In this document: piece by piece, positions 36,401 through 43,963 of the stretch
How the letters are laid out: the number at the start of each line of letters is the position of its first letter
Numbering within the stretch: the first letter of the stretch is position 1
Notes under the pieces: model-generated
What the model was told of the DNA's origin: nothing
The model's database searches: none
Seen by the model: the letters and a program-made list of their open reading frames with translations, nothing else
Assembly: GCA_030426085.1 (NCBI GenBank)
Contig: JAUHYW010000027.1
Span: forward strand, 41,759 to 105,758
Length of the DNA stretch: 64,000 nucleotides
From: a bacterium
Lineage (GTDB): Bacteria; Myxococcota_A; Bradymonadia; UBA7976; UBA1532
Direction of reading: 5' to 3'
Made by a program: the position numbers and the translations under genes

Positions 36401-39400
36401 GGCACCTGCCAGCCGTGTGACCGGGGCGACCACCGGGGCTGCGGCCTGGACACGCTGTGCTGCGGCGACGGCGTGCCGAGCTGTGTGCCGACGACGCCCG
36501 AGAGCTGCGCGGCGTGCGACGTGGCCTGCGTCGGCGCCAACCGCTGCGTCGACCGCGTCTGCCAGTGCGGCGACGAGGGCGCTTGCGGGGGGCTGCAACC
36601 GTTCTGCGAGGGCGCGGCGCCGGCCGGGCGCTGCGTCTCGTGCTTCACCGATGACGACTGCGCGATCCCGGGCTACGGGCAGTGCCTCGACGGGGCCTGC
36701 GTCGCGTGCGACCCGCGGGTGGGCGAAGGCGCCGCCGGCTGCGCGCCCGACGAAGGGCGGCCGTACTGCGATCCGGGCATCGACGCCTGCGTGAGCTGCG
36801 AGGGCGAGGACGACCGCTGCGTGGAGCAGGTCGGGCGGCCGGAGTGCGTCGGCGATAGCTGCTTCGAGTGCGATCCCGATGATCCGGCGTCCGACACCGG
36901 CCAGACCGGCTGCGACACCGCCAGCGATACGCCCTATTGCGACACCGACCAGGGCAACACCTGCGTCGGCTGCGGGGGTGAGGACGATCGCTGCCTCGCG
37001 GCGGCCCGGACCCAGTGCGTGGGCGACGGCTGCTTCGAATGCGACCCCCGGGTGCTGCAAGGCTACGCCGGCTGCGATCCGCTGTCCGATGCGCCGTTCT
37101 GCGCGCCCGACAGCTCGACCTGCCAGGCGTGCACGGTCGATCGGGAGTGCGACGAGAGCCCCGGCGGCGGGCAGTGCGTCGGTGATTTCTGTCGGGTATG
37201 TGATCCGGGCGACCACGAAGGCTGCAACGACGACTCGCTGTGCTGCGTGGATGGCATCCCCGGTTGCCGGGCCACCGATTTTGCGGTCGAGTGCGAGGCG
37301 TGCGGCGTGCCGTGTGATCCGGTCACCGCCGACAACTGCACCGATCGGGCCTGCCGCTGCGGCGAGGCCGCGGCCTGCGCCGACGGCACGCCGTTCTGTG
37401 TCGACAGCGTCTGCGTCGAGTGCGTGGCCGACGGCGACTGCGGCGACGGCACCATCTGCGTGGACAACGTCTGCCGGGCGTGTGATCCGACCGACAACCG
37501 CAACTGCGTGGCGGACAGCGACGCGCCGGTGTGCGACAGCGGCGCCTTCACCTGCCGGGGCTGCGGCGCCAACGCCGAGTGCGACGGCGGCAGCGGCCCG
37601 GCGGCCAACGTCAACGGCCCGATCTGCCTCGACTCCGGCGCCTGCCGGGTGTGCGATCCGATCGCGGGCGACGACCAGCACGAGGGCTGCCTCGCCGACG
37701 AGCTGTGCTGCCCGGCCGACGGCACGCCCCGGTGCGAAGACACCGCACCCGACGGCCAGTGCGAAGAGTGTGGGACGGCGTGCGATCCGCAGGTGGCCAA
37801 CCGCTGCGCCGATCGGAGCTGCGTGTGCGGGGACACCGACGCGGCGTGCGACGCCGAGGGCGACCTGCCCTACTGTAATGGCGATGACTGCGTCGAGTGC
37901 ATCGAGGACGCGCACTGCGGCGATGGCGCGCTCTGCGTGGACTTCGTCTGCCGCGCCTGCGACCCGCGGGACGACCGGGGGTGTGAGGAAGACAGCGCGA
38001 CGCCGGTGTGTGATGGCGATGACTTCGTCTGCCGCGGCTGCGCGGCCAACGCGGAGTGCGATGGCACGAGCGGCCCCGACGCCAACGTCAACGGCCCGAT
38101 CTGCCTCGACTCCGGCGCCTGCCGGGTGTGCGACCCGGTCGGCGGCGATGACCAGCACGAGGGCTGCGAGGCGTCCGAGCTGTGCTGTGATGCGGACGGC
38201 ACGCCCGAGTGCCAGGCGACGGGGCCCGACGCGCAGTGCACGGCGTGCGGCGAGGCGTGCCCCCCGCGGTCGGCGGATCAGTGCGCCGACCGGGTCTGCG
38301 CCTGCGGCGACGCGGCGGCCTGCGCGGACGGGACGCCCTATTGCGTGGGCGGCGCGTGTGAGCAGTGCGAGTTCGATGCAGACTGCGGCGGCGACACCCC
38401 GCTGTGCGTGGACAACGTGTGCGTCGAGTGCAACCCCGGGACCGGTGAGGGCTGCGATCCCGACGGCGACACGCCCATCTGCGGGGATGACTCGACCTGC
38501 CGCGCCTGCCAGGCCAACCCGGAGTGCGCCGGCAACGAGAACGGGCCCACCTGCCTCGGCTCGGGGCAGTGCCGCATCTGCGACGTGACCGATCACGACG
38601 GGTGCGGCGGCGAGGAGCTGTGCTGCGAGATCGGCGGCGCGCCGCGGTGTCAGGCGACCGACTTCGAGGGCGCGTGCGAGGCCTGCGATGATGGGATCTG
38701 CGATCCGGCGAGCGCCGATGCGTGTGAGGGGCGGCTGTGCGTCTGCGGCGACACGGGCGCGGCGTGCGCCGATCCGAACCCCTTCTGCGTCGACGGGGCC
38801 TGCGAGGAATGCGTCGCCGACGGAGACTGCGCCGGGGATGATATCTGCGTCGGCAACGCTTGCGTGGAGTGTGATCCCGCCGATGACCGGGGCTGCGACC
38901 CGAACGGCGTGGCGCCGACGTGCGGGGGTGACTTCGCCTGCGGGGCGTGCGGGGTCGACGCGGACTGCGCCGCCAACGGGAACGGGCCGACGTGCACCGA
39001 CACCGGCGCGTGCCGGGCGTGTGATCTCGCGGACCACGACGGCTGTGAGGATGGCGAGCTGTGCTGCGGCGCCGACGGGGCGCAGGCGTGTGAAGCCACG
39101 GCCTTCGATGGGCAGTGCGAAGCTTGCGGTGAGCGCTGCGACGCGGACGCGGCCGACACCTGCGAGGGTCGCGCCTGCACCTGCGGCGGCGACCCGGCCT
39201 GCGCGGGGGGCACGCCCTTCTGCGTGGACGGGGCCTGCGCCGAGTGCCGCGACGACGCCGACTGTGGCGGGGGGCAATGCGTGGCCGGCGTGTGCGGGGC
39301 GTGCGATCCGGCGGGCGACGTCGGCTGCGACCCGGACGGGGCGGCGCCGATCTGCGGCGATGATCTGACCTGCCGCGGCTGCCAGGGCAACCTCGAGTGT

Positions 39401-40006
39401 GTCGGCAACGCCAACGGCGAGGTCTGCGTGGCCGACACCGGCGCATGCCGGACGTGCGACGTGGGCGACCACGACGGGTGCGGGGCGGATGAGCTGTGCT
39501 GTGATCAGGGCGGCACCCCGACCTGTGAGGCGACCGACCCCGGCGCTCAGTGCGAGGTGTGTGGGCAGACCTGCGACGCCGACGCCGCCGACACCTGCGA
39601 GGGCCGCGCCTGCACCTGTGGGGGCGCGCCCGCGTGCGCTGACGGGACGCCCTTCTGCGAGGGCGGCGGGTGCGTCGAGTGCCGCGACGGACAGGGCGAC
39701 TGCGTCGGCGACCCCGACGGCGAGGTCTGCGTGGCCGGGGTGTGCGAAGAGTGCGACGGCGACGGCGACTGCCCCGACGGCTTCTGCGTGAACAACGCCT
39801 GCGTCGAGTGCCGCTCGGGCCAAGGCGACTGCCAAGATGGTGAGTTCTGCTTCTCGGGGAGCTGCGTCGAGTGCGTCCTCACCCTCAACTGCGACGGGGG
39901 CTTCGTGTGCCAGGCCGGGCAGTGCGTCTGCGACGAGGATGCGGATTGCGCCGATGGCGAAGTATGCTGCGACGGCGCGTGCCAGATGGACGCGTGCGAC
40001 CCGTGA
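33419..40006 (+). CDS. Giant Cys-rich repeat lipoprotein
   Basis: A 2195-residue protein. ATG 33419 follows GGGGGAGGTTGTC and gives a lipobox (LLAAVALVGC). After about 190 ordinary residues there are two MopE-type motifs (DGMDNDCDRNIDEG and GLDDDCDGRVDEN). More than 1900 residues of Cys-rich modules follow, typified by ELCC, CEACGxxCD, CRCGxxxxCA, GTPFCVDGxCxEC, DxDC and CDPxDxxGC. The modules become regular from about 37200 on. Cysteine is far above normal, so the protein must be outside the cytoplasm, folded by disulfides as a long rod or bound to many metal ions. Resembles eukaryotic EGF/tenascin-like rods only in spacing. The next gene starts 26 bases downstream. Confidence 0.8.
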   Translation: MSRPIFESTRGGSRVGRWLPPVLLAAVALVGCEPDPIVTDLGIRLGPCLLGGETGVDGGVAVESNCRDNLEQAVAEGTVNACLVARGAAGDVRRIPLHWDGERLTQPRGGELGFDRGERFDAALFFLAEADDSGAICNAYSPADRCADDARCVLKLIESGATLAADGTTVLDFTDDAGRCVSESGPPFVGEGGSAEACDGMDNDCDRNIDEGFALGERCAVASGVYEVEAAPAECRAEGETVCNEAGDGVTCGATMRPIGSEGCEERAGLDDDCDGRVDENLPCFACPDDAACAGHPDGAQCVAGRCEACDPDTDDFPGCEAAELCCRSGADIVCLEGALDACTGCRGGACDRDAADGCTDRVCTCGEASACSGGTPFCVGGACLQCRGDDDCGPDQLCCGGFCIDTDLEDSCLACGQGCDTTNADNCTGRACRCGGGRPCAAPTPVCDPAASGSCVECARNVHCQGLAERPVCDVGARICVPCLDDQQCDGARPECVDRACVECDPAPAEGDEAAYRCDEAGDAPICVSGICRACEVHRDCADRPGDFDYCVDGRCRPCDPEGDLGCADPAAPICDPEATTCRGCLERAECNENLAPAVAIQECAPDGRCVGCVPLADDGTPNLGCAPADGRPICDADDELCRACASDDECPAQAPFDDAEADGEALTLCVDGRCRACRPATDDTPQDGCRPDGPTPFCAGGECVPCASDDQCAAVPGAEGICVEGTCRACDPDDPQQRGCDDLNFPVCDPDSFTCRACDLAGECPPLADGRPTRCIEGVCTECDVDGNAGCDTTGDAPVCADDDGDGITACRACLDDGECARAAAAGPGARVQCVDGRCLACDQSDNAPCDVGGPAPVCRRDVDGAFRCLPCAGDAECALVAPGTPQCVGGGCEVCDPVGEGAFDDVGCAAPTAVCDEGIADCRGCMSDDECPGASLCRQNGTCSGCDPADGDRGCDPASPAPVCDVDRAECRGCAEDAECAGNPQGELCVGGTCQPCDRGDHRGCGLDTLCCGDGVPSCVPTTPESCAACDVACVGANRCVDRVCQCGDEGACGGLQPFCEGAAPAGRCVSCFTDDDCAIPGYGQCLDGACVACDPRVGEGAAGCAPDEGRPYCDPGIDACVSCEGEDDRCVEQVGRPECVGDSCFECDPDDPASDTGQTGCDTASDTPYCDTDQGNTCVGCGGEDDRCLAAARTQCVGDGCFECDPRVLQGYAGCDPLSDAPFCAPDSSTCQACTVDRECDESPGGGQCVGDFCRVCDPGDHEGCNDDSLCCVDGIPGCRATDFAVECEACGVPCDPVTADNCTDRACRCGEAAACADGTPFCVDSVCVECVADGDCGDGTICVDNVCRACDPTDNRNCVADSDAPVCDSGAFTCRGCGANAECDGGSGPAANVNGPICLDSGACRVCDPIAGDDQHEGCLADELCCPADGTPRCEDTAPDGQCEECGTACDPQVANRCADRSCVCGDTDAACDAEGDLPYCNGDDCVECIEDAHCGDGALCVDFVCRACDPRDDRGCEEDSATPVCDGDDFVCRGCAANAECDGTSGPDANVNGPICLDSGACRVCDPVGGDDQHEGCEASELCCDADGTPECQATGPDAQCTACGEACPPRSADQCADRVCACGDAAACADGTPYCVGGACEQCEFDADCGGDTPLCVDNVCVECNPGTGEGCDPDGDTPICGDDSTCRACQANPECAGNENGPTCLGSGQCRICDVTDHDGCGGEELCCEIGGAPRCQATDFEGACEACDDGICDPASADACEGRLCVCGDTGAACADPNPFCVDGACEECVADGDCAGDDICVGNACVECDPADDRGCDPNGVAPTCGGDFACGACGVDADCAANGNGPTCTDTGACRACDLADHDGCEDGELCCGADGAQACEATAFDGQCEACGERCDADAADTCEGRACTCGGDPACAGGTPFCVDGACAECRDDADCGGGQCVAGVCGACDPAGDVGCDPDGAAPICGDDLTCRGCQGNLECVGNANGEVCVADTGACRTCDVGDHDGCGADELCCDQGGTPTCEATDPGAQCEVCGQTCDADAADTCEGRACTCGGAPACADGTPFCEGGGCVECRDGQGDCVGDPDGEVCVAGVCEECDGDGDCPDGFCVNNACVECRSGQGDCQDGEFCFSGSCVECVLTLNCDGGFVCQAGQCVCDEDADCADGEVCCDGACQMDACDP
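37238..39700 (+). repeat. Tandem 435-477-base coding repeats in the giant lipoprotein
   Basis: Successive ctgtgctg(c/t) units (the LCC motif) start at 37238, 37703, 38180, 38618, 39059 and 39494, a period of 145-159 codons. Within each unit the order is LCC, CEACG, CxCG, GTPFC, CVEC, CDP, CRGC, CRxCD. Earlier LCC sites at about 34391, 34611 and 36455 belong to more diverged modules. The copies differ at many bases, so this is old duplication rather than recent expansion. Confidence 0.8.
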
Positions 40007-40032
40007 CGGCCCGCGGTCGAGGAGGAGGTCCG

Positions 40033-40803
40033 ATGTCGAGCCGAATCGTGTGGTGGCTGGCCCTGGCGATGCTCCCGGTGGGGGGCTTCGGTCTCGGGCC
40101 GGCGAGCGCCCAGGAGATGGGGGCCACGACCCACGCCGAGATCCGGGACCAGGGCATCCTGTATCAGCGCAAGAAGCGCCACAAGCAGGCCAAAGCCGCG
40201 CTGGACCGGGCCTACGAGATGCCCGAGGGGCCGACCGACTTCAAGACGGTCTTCTATCGGGGTGAGGCGGCCTACAAGCTGCTGCTGCTCGAAGACGCCT
40301 TCGAGATGACCGCGGCGGCGGGGAAGCTGGCCGAGGGCGAGCGGGAGAAGGCGGCGGTGCTCGAGCTGCAGACCGAGCTGGACAGCCTGTTCGGCAAGGC
40401 GACCTTCAAAGCGGCGCCGGGCGAGACCAACGCCAAAGGGCGCATCTTCTTCGAGAGCAAGACCGGCATCATCAACCGGCGGAAGAAGGCGCAGTTCAAC
40501 GAGATCCGGGAGCGCTTCCGCAGCACCGACATCGCGCTGCCGACCTCGGTCTACCTGCCTTACGGCGAGTACACCGCCAACAAGGTGCCCTTCGCGCTGG
40601 TGCAGGGCGAGCCGGCCCCCGCGCTGGAGATCTACCTCCAGGTGCAGGGCGGCGCGGCGGTGGCCGACGGCGAGGGCGGCAGCGGGTGGATGTGGGTCGG
40701 CATCGGCGCCGGCGCGGTGGCCGCGGCGGCGATCGGGGTGAGCGCGGCGCTCTTCTTCGAGCCCGAGCCGGAGCGGCGGGTCAACATCGTGCCCGACCGC
40801 TGA
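40033..40803 (+). CDS. Exported TPR-like protein with C-terminal membrane anchor
   Basis: A 256-residue protein. The signal peptide (WWLALAMLPVGGFGLGPASA) is followed by helical repeats (GILYQRKKRHKQAKAALDRA, EAAYKLLLLEDAFEMTAAA), a beta part near residues 120-210 and a C-terminal hydrophobic helix (WMWVGIGAGAVAAAAIGVSA). A strong GAGGAGGTCCG site precedes ATG 40033. It starts 26 bases after the giant lipoprotein gene and is probably co-transcribed with it, suggesting a role in its export, anchoring or assembly. No known family was recognised. Confidence 0.7.
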   Translation: MSSRIVWWLALAMLPVGGFGLGPASAQEMGATTHAEIRDQGILYQRKKRHKQAKAALDRAYEMPEGPTDFKTVFYRGEAAYKLLLLEDAFEMTAAAGKLAEGEREKAAVLELQTELDSLFGKATFKAAPGETNAKGRIFFESKTGIINRRKKAQFNEIRERFRSTDIALPTSVYLPYGEYTANKVPFALVQGEPAPALEIYLQVQGGAAVADGEGGSGWMWVGIGAGAVAAAAIGVSAALFFEPEPERRVNIVPDR

Positions 40804-40821
40804 ACGGCGGCGTGGGCCGGC

Positions 40822-41289
40822 TCAGCCGCCGGGGTACATCGCCAGCAGCTTCTGAGCCACGTTGGGCAGGCCGGCCCCCTCGGGCCCTTCGGCGGCGCAC
40901 TCGGCGAGCATCCGCATCATCTGCCCCATCACCCGGATGCCGACCACGTACTTCTGCGCCCCGGCGTAGGCCCCGGTCAGGATGATGGCCTGGGCGATCT
41001 CGGCTGGCGACAGCCCCTCGACCAGCCCCCAGTAGATGTGGGTCGCCAGCGGGGCGACGAATCCCTGGGCGCAGAGCTGGGAGATGACGATCAGCTCCCG
41101 CTGGGTGTGCCCGAGCGGGCCCTCCCCGTCGTACAGGTCGCCCATCAGGAACTCGGTCCACGGGGCGACCGCCGGGTAGGGCCCGTTGAGGGTCTTGCGC
41201 ACGATGGCGTACATCAGCCCGCGGTCGAAGCCGGCGCGCAGCAGCGCGATGGCCTCGTCGGACAGGATCTCGGTGACGTTCTGGCTCAT
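40822..41289 (-). CDS. Carboxymuconolactone decarboxylase (CMD/AhpD-like) family protein
   Basis: A 155-residue helical protein with the CMD pattern GHTQRELIVISQLCAQGFVAPLATHIYWGLVEGLSPAEIAQAI. The conserved His before the helix is present; the AhpD CxxC redox pair is absent, so alkyl-hydroperoxidase activity is unlikely. ATG 41289 has an AGG-rich stretch upstream. It is the last gene of the minus-strand lipid operon, 51 bases after the SDR. CMD proteins occur as hydrolase or decarboxylase helpers in many operons. Its substrate here, perhaps a ketoacyl product, is unknown. Confidence 0.75.
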   Translation of the reverse strand: MSQNVTEILSDEAIALLRAGFDRGLMYAIVRKTLNGPYPAVAPWTEFLMGDLYDGEGPLGHTQRELIVISQLCAQGFVAPLATHIYWGLVEGLSPAEIAQAIILTGAYAGAQKYVVGIRVMGQMMRMLAECAAEGPEGAGLPNVAQKLLAMYPGG

Positions 41290-41313
41290 GGGGGGCCTCC
41301 GTGGCGTGGTCTG

Positions 41314-41354
41314 TTCGGGCAGCGGCTATTCGGGCAGCGGCTATTCGGGCAGCG
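41314..41354. repeat. 15-base tandem repeat at the end of the SDR gene
   Basis: Two identical copies of TTCGGGCAGCGGCTA (41314-41328 and 41329-41343) plus an 11-base partial copy reaching into the SDR coding end. On the coding strand each full copy reads CTGCCCGAATAG-type sequence, so the stop codon is repeated in frame. Probably replication slippage. Confidence 0.85.
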
Positions 41355-42177
41355 AGATGCCATAGCGGGGCGCGCTGAAGGCGAGGTCCAGCAGGCTCTG
41401 GGCCTGCCCCCCGGTGTAGTCGATCTTGGCTCCGGTCAGATAGCGGGCCTCGGGGCGGATGAGGGTGCTCATGATGAAGTCGGCCACCTCATCGGTGGTC
41501 TGCAGCCGCCGCATTGGCGCCACCCGAGAGACGATCTCGGTGACCCGGCGCCAGTCCTCGGGGGCGAAGGCGATGCGGACCGCGGTGGTCTCGACCAGCC
41601 CGAAGTTGAGCAGGTTGACCCGGTAGCCCCGGGGGCCGAGCTCCATGGCGAGGTACTTCACGTACATCTCGAGCGCGGCCTTGCTGGCGCAGATCATGCC
41701 GAAGCCGTCGGCCATGTTCTCGGGGATGGGGTTGGTCAGACCCAGGATCAGCGCCCCGGGGGCGAGCAGATCGGCGGCGAGCAGCTCCTGGGTCCAGTAG
41801 ACGAACGAGTGGGCCATCGACTCGAACGTCTTGTTGAACTGCTTGGGATGGAACTGCGCGCGGTCGCCGCTCGCGAAGCGCCCGTAGGAGGCGTTGGCCA
41901 GCGAGTGCACCAGCAGCGCGACCGACTTCTTCGGCGCGGCCTCGGACAGCGTCTTCATGCCGCCCTCGATGCCCTCCCGGGTGCCGGCGTCGGCGACGTG
42001 CCATACGCAGCGGCTGCCGTGGCCCTCGATGTGGGCCGTCACCTCGTCGGCGGCCTCGGGCCAGTTGCCCCGGTGCATGCCGAAGGTGTGATAGCCCTCG
42101 CGACCGGCGGCCTTGATGATCGAACCGCCGGCGCCGGAGGAGGCGCCGAGCACCACGGCCCACTTTTCGTCACTCAT
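41341..42177 (-). CDS. Short-chain dehydrogenase/reductase, FabL-like, catalytic Tyr replaced
   Basis: A 278-residue SDR. The nucleotide loop is LGASSGAGGSIIKAA near residue 11. The core SKAALEMYVKYLAMELGPRGYRVN is close to that of enoyl-ACP reductases of the FabL/FabI kind, which use Tyr-x6-Lys. Here Lys166 is kept but the Tyr position is Phe159 (GFGMICASK), and the classical Tyr-x3-Lys position is Ile. The normal proton donor is therefore missing, so the protein may be a binding or regulatory paralogue, or use another residue. It lies in the lipid operon after the acyltransferase. Its last codons form part of a tandem repeat. Confidence 0.8.
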   Translation of the reverse strand: MSDEKWAVVLGASSGAGGSIIKAAGREGYHTFGMHRGNWPEAADEVTAHIEGHGSRCVWHVADAGTREGIEGGMKTLSEAAPKKSVALLVHSLANASYGRFASGDRAQFHPKQFNKTFESMAHSFVYWTQELLAADLLAPGALILGLTNPIPENMADGFGMICASKAALEMYVKYLAMELGPRGYRVNLLNFGLVETTAVRIAFAPEDWRRVTEIVSRVAPMRRLQTTDEVADFIMSTLIRPEARYLTGAKIDYTGGQAQSLLDLAFSAPRYGISLPE

Positions 42178-42255
42178 CTGCGTGCTCCTTTTGAGATGGC
42201 GCCCCCGGGCTCTGCCGAGGGCCGCCGTTGCGATCGCCCGAACTCTGGTCTCCGC

Positions 42256-42987
42256 TCACAGCAGCCGCGCGTGATCGAGCTGAGCCTGCACCTGCTCGAC
42301 CACCCGCCGGTTGATCGCCTCGAGCGCCTCCCGGTCGTCGGGGTCGGCGTCGACGGCGATGGGCGGGCCGATGAGCTGGGTGATGCGGGCGGGCAGCGGC
42401 AGCGCGAGCGGGAAGGCGCCGCCGAGGCCCAGGCCGAACCACAGGGGCAGCCGCATCGGCACCCGCAGGCGCTTGCCGGTGCGATAGCCGTCGTTGAGGC
42501 CGATGTAGGTGTCGTCGACCCCGGCCGCAGCCACCGGCACGACGTCGAGCCCGTAGCGGGCGGCGAAGCGCAGGTAGCCCAGGCGGCCGCCCCAGTCGAC
42601 GGTGTAGCGCACCCGGGCCGAGCGGCACGCCTCGCGGGTCCCCCCGGGGGCCACGATGATGTGCTCGCCGCGGTCGAGGATCTCGCGCACCGCCTCGCTG
42701 TCGTCGCCGGCGATCATGCGGAGTTGCTCGACGACCTGCTTCATCACCGGCAGTTCCTTGGCCGCGGCGTGCACCACCCCGTGGGGCAGGTAGCCGAAGC
42801 GGTCGTAGAGCACGGCGCTGAGCATGCACAGGTCGTGGGCCACGCCCCGCCCGTGGTAGCCGACCACGAGGCGGCTGCGGGGGCCGGCGAGGTGCTCGAG
42901 GCCGAAGGTGCGGAAGCGATGATAGCGTCGCATGAGCCGCCACCATGTCATCCACACGGTGATGGCCGGCGCTGCTCGTCGGCTCAT
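42256..42987 (-). CDS. Membrane-associated lysophospholipid/diacylglycerol acyltransferase (TMEM68/DGAT2-like)
   Basis: A 243-residue acyltransferase. An N-terminal hydrophobic/aromatic segment (TVWMTWWRLMRRYHRF) is followed by the catalytic-His region VVGYHGRGVAHDLCML, and then IIVAPGGTREACRS, the PGG(S/T)REA motif characteristic of the TMEM68/DGAT2-like branch. A C-terminal hydrophobic part (LWFGLGLGGAFPLALPLPA) precedes IGPPI. The family esterifies lysophospholipid or diacylglycerol with an acyl group. It begins seven bases after the ketoacyl synthase stop, within the CNB-patatin-KAS III operon, consistent with using the acyl chains made or recycled there. Confidence 0.8.
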   Translation of the reverse strand: MSRRAAPAITVWMTWWRLMRRYHRFRTFGLEHLAGPRSRLVVGYHGRGVAHDLCMLSAVLYDRFGYLPHGVVHAAAKELPVMKQVVEQLRMIAGDDSEAVREILDRGEHIIVAPGGTREACRSARVRYTVDWGGRLGYLRFAARYGLDVVPVAAAGVDDTYIGLNDGYRTGKRLRVPMRLPLWFGLGLGGAFPLALPLPARITQLIGPPIAVDADPDDREALEAINRRVVEQVQAQLDHARLL

Positions 42988-42994
42988 CGGCGCG

Positions 42995-43963
42995 TCACTC
43001 CTCGCCCACCCGGTAGACCATCGCCCCGTACGACATGCCCGCCCCCACCGCCACCAGCAGGATGCGCTGCCCGGGCTTCACCCGCCCCGACGCCATGAGC
43101 CGGTCGAGGCTGAACGGGGCCGACGCCGCGCCGACGCTGCCGATCTCGTGCACCACCGGCACCACCCGGGCCGGGGGCACGCCCAGCGCGTCGATCATCG
43201 CCGCGAGCAGCCGTCCGTTGGGCTGGTGCGGCACGATCCAGTCCATGTCGTCGAGGGTCAGCTTCACCTCGGCCAGCGCCTGCTCGACCGCCGCCTTGAC
43301 CCCTCCGATGGCCGTCGTCGCAATGAGCCGGTTGGCCTCGCGGAACTCGACCCGGGACGGCGCCTCGGGCGTGGCGTGCTCCATCACGATGCCCTGGTAG
43401 AAGTCGGCGGCGTTGCGCAGGACCGCGTGCTCGACGCCCTCCCCTGCCCGGCCGGGGCCGACGACGATCGCCGCCGCCGCGTCGCCCATCACCAGGAACG
43501 AGCGCGGCCGATCGGGGCCGATGCAGTCCGAGAAGCGCTCGGCGGCGACCACCGCGACCGGGCCCAGGCCGGTGGCCACCGAGCGGGCGGCGAGGTCGAA
43601 GCCGGTCAGGAAGCCGGTGCAGGCGTTGTTGACGTCGAACGCGTCGCAGGTGCGGCCGATGCCCAGCGCGCCGAGCACCCGGTTGGCCGTCGCCGGGATG
43701 CGCACGTCGCCCCCGGTGGACGAGACCAGGATCACCCGGGCCAGCGCCGACGGCTCGACGCCGGCGCGATCGAGCGCCTGGCGCAAGGCGTCGGCGGCCA
43801 GGGTCATGACGTCCTGATCGCCCTCGACGAAGTACCGCTGCTCGATGCCGGTGCGGGCGACGGCCTCGGCGGGATCCATGCCGATGCGTTCGGCGACCTC
43901 GGCGGTGGGTACCGCGCGGCGGCCGGTGGCCGCGCCGGTCCCCAGAATGCGGACGGTGAGCAT
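42995..43963 (-). CDS. Beta-ketoacyl-ACP synthase III family protein with altered Asn
   Basis: A 322-residue thiolase-fold condensing enzyme. ATG 43963 has GGAGGAGG upstream and overlaps the patatin stop (TGATG). The active Cys115 lies in NNACTGF and His246 in VPHQPNGRL. The third catalytic residue, Asn in GNTSxAS of FabH, is Ser276 here (IGSVGAASAPF). It otherwise fits KAS III in length and motifs (TGIEQRYFV, GDAAAAIVVG). This may be a specialised condensing or acyl-transfer enzyme rather than the housekeeping FabH. It lies between a phospholipase and an acyltransferase gene. Confidence 0.85.
   Translation of the reverse strand: MLTVRILGTGAATGRRAVPTAEVAERIGMDPAEAVARTGIEQRYFVEGDQDVMTLAADALRQALDRAGVEPSALARVILVSSTGGDVRIPATANRVLGALGIGRTCDAFDVNNACTGFLTGFDLAARSVATGLGPVAVVAAERFSDCIGPDRPRSFLVMGDAAAAIVVGPGRAGEGVEHAVLRNAADFYQGIVMEHATPEAPSRVEFREANRLIATTAIGGVKAAVEQALAEVKLTLDDMDWIVPHQPNGRLLAAMIDALGVPPARVVPVVHEIGSVGAASAPFSLDRLMASGRVKPGQRILLVAVGAGMSYGAMVYRVGEE

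Noticed and set aside
33263..39835. A 2190-codon open frame on the minus strand, opposite the giant Cys-rich lipoprotein gene
   Set aside because: It mirrors the codon bias of the real gene (third-position G/C makes antisense stops rare), has low-complexity Ala/Val/Gly/His/Arg content, and lacks a domain or ribosome site.
40805..40831. cggcggc / gccgccg inverted repeat between converging genes
   Set aside because: Only seven pairs, overlapping the end of the CMD coding sequence; too weak to call a terminator.
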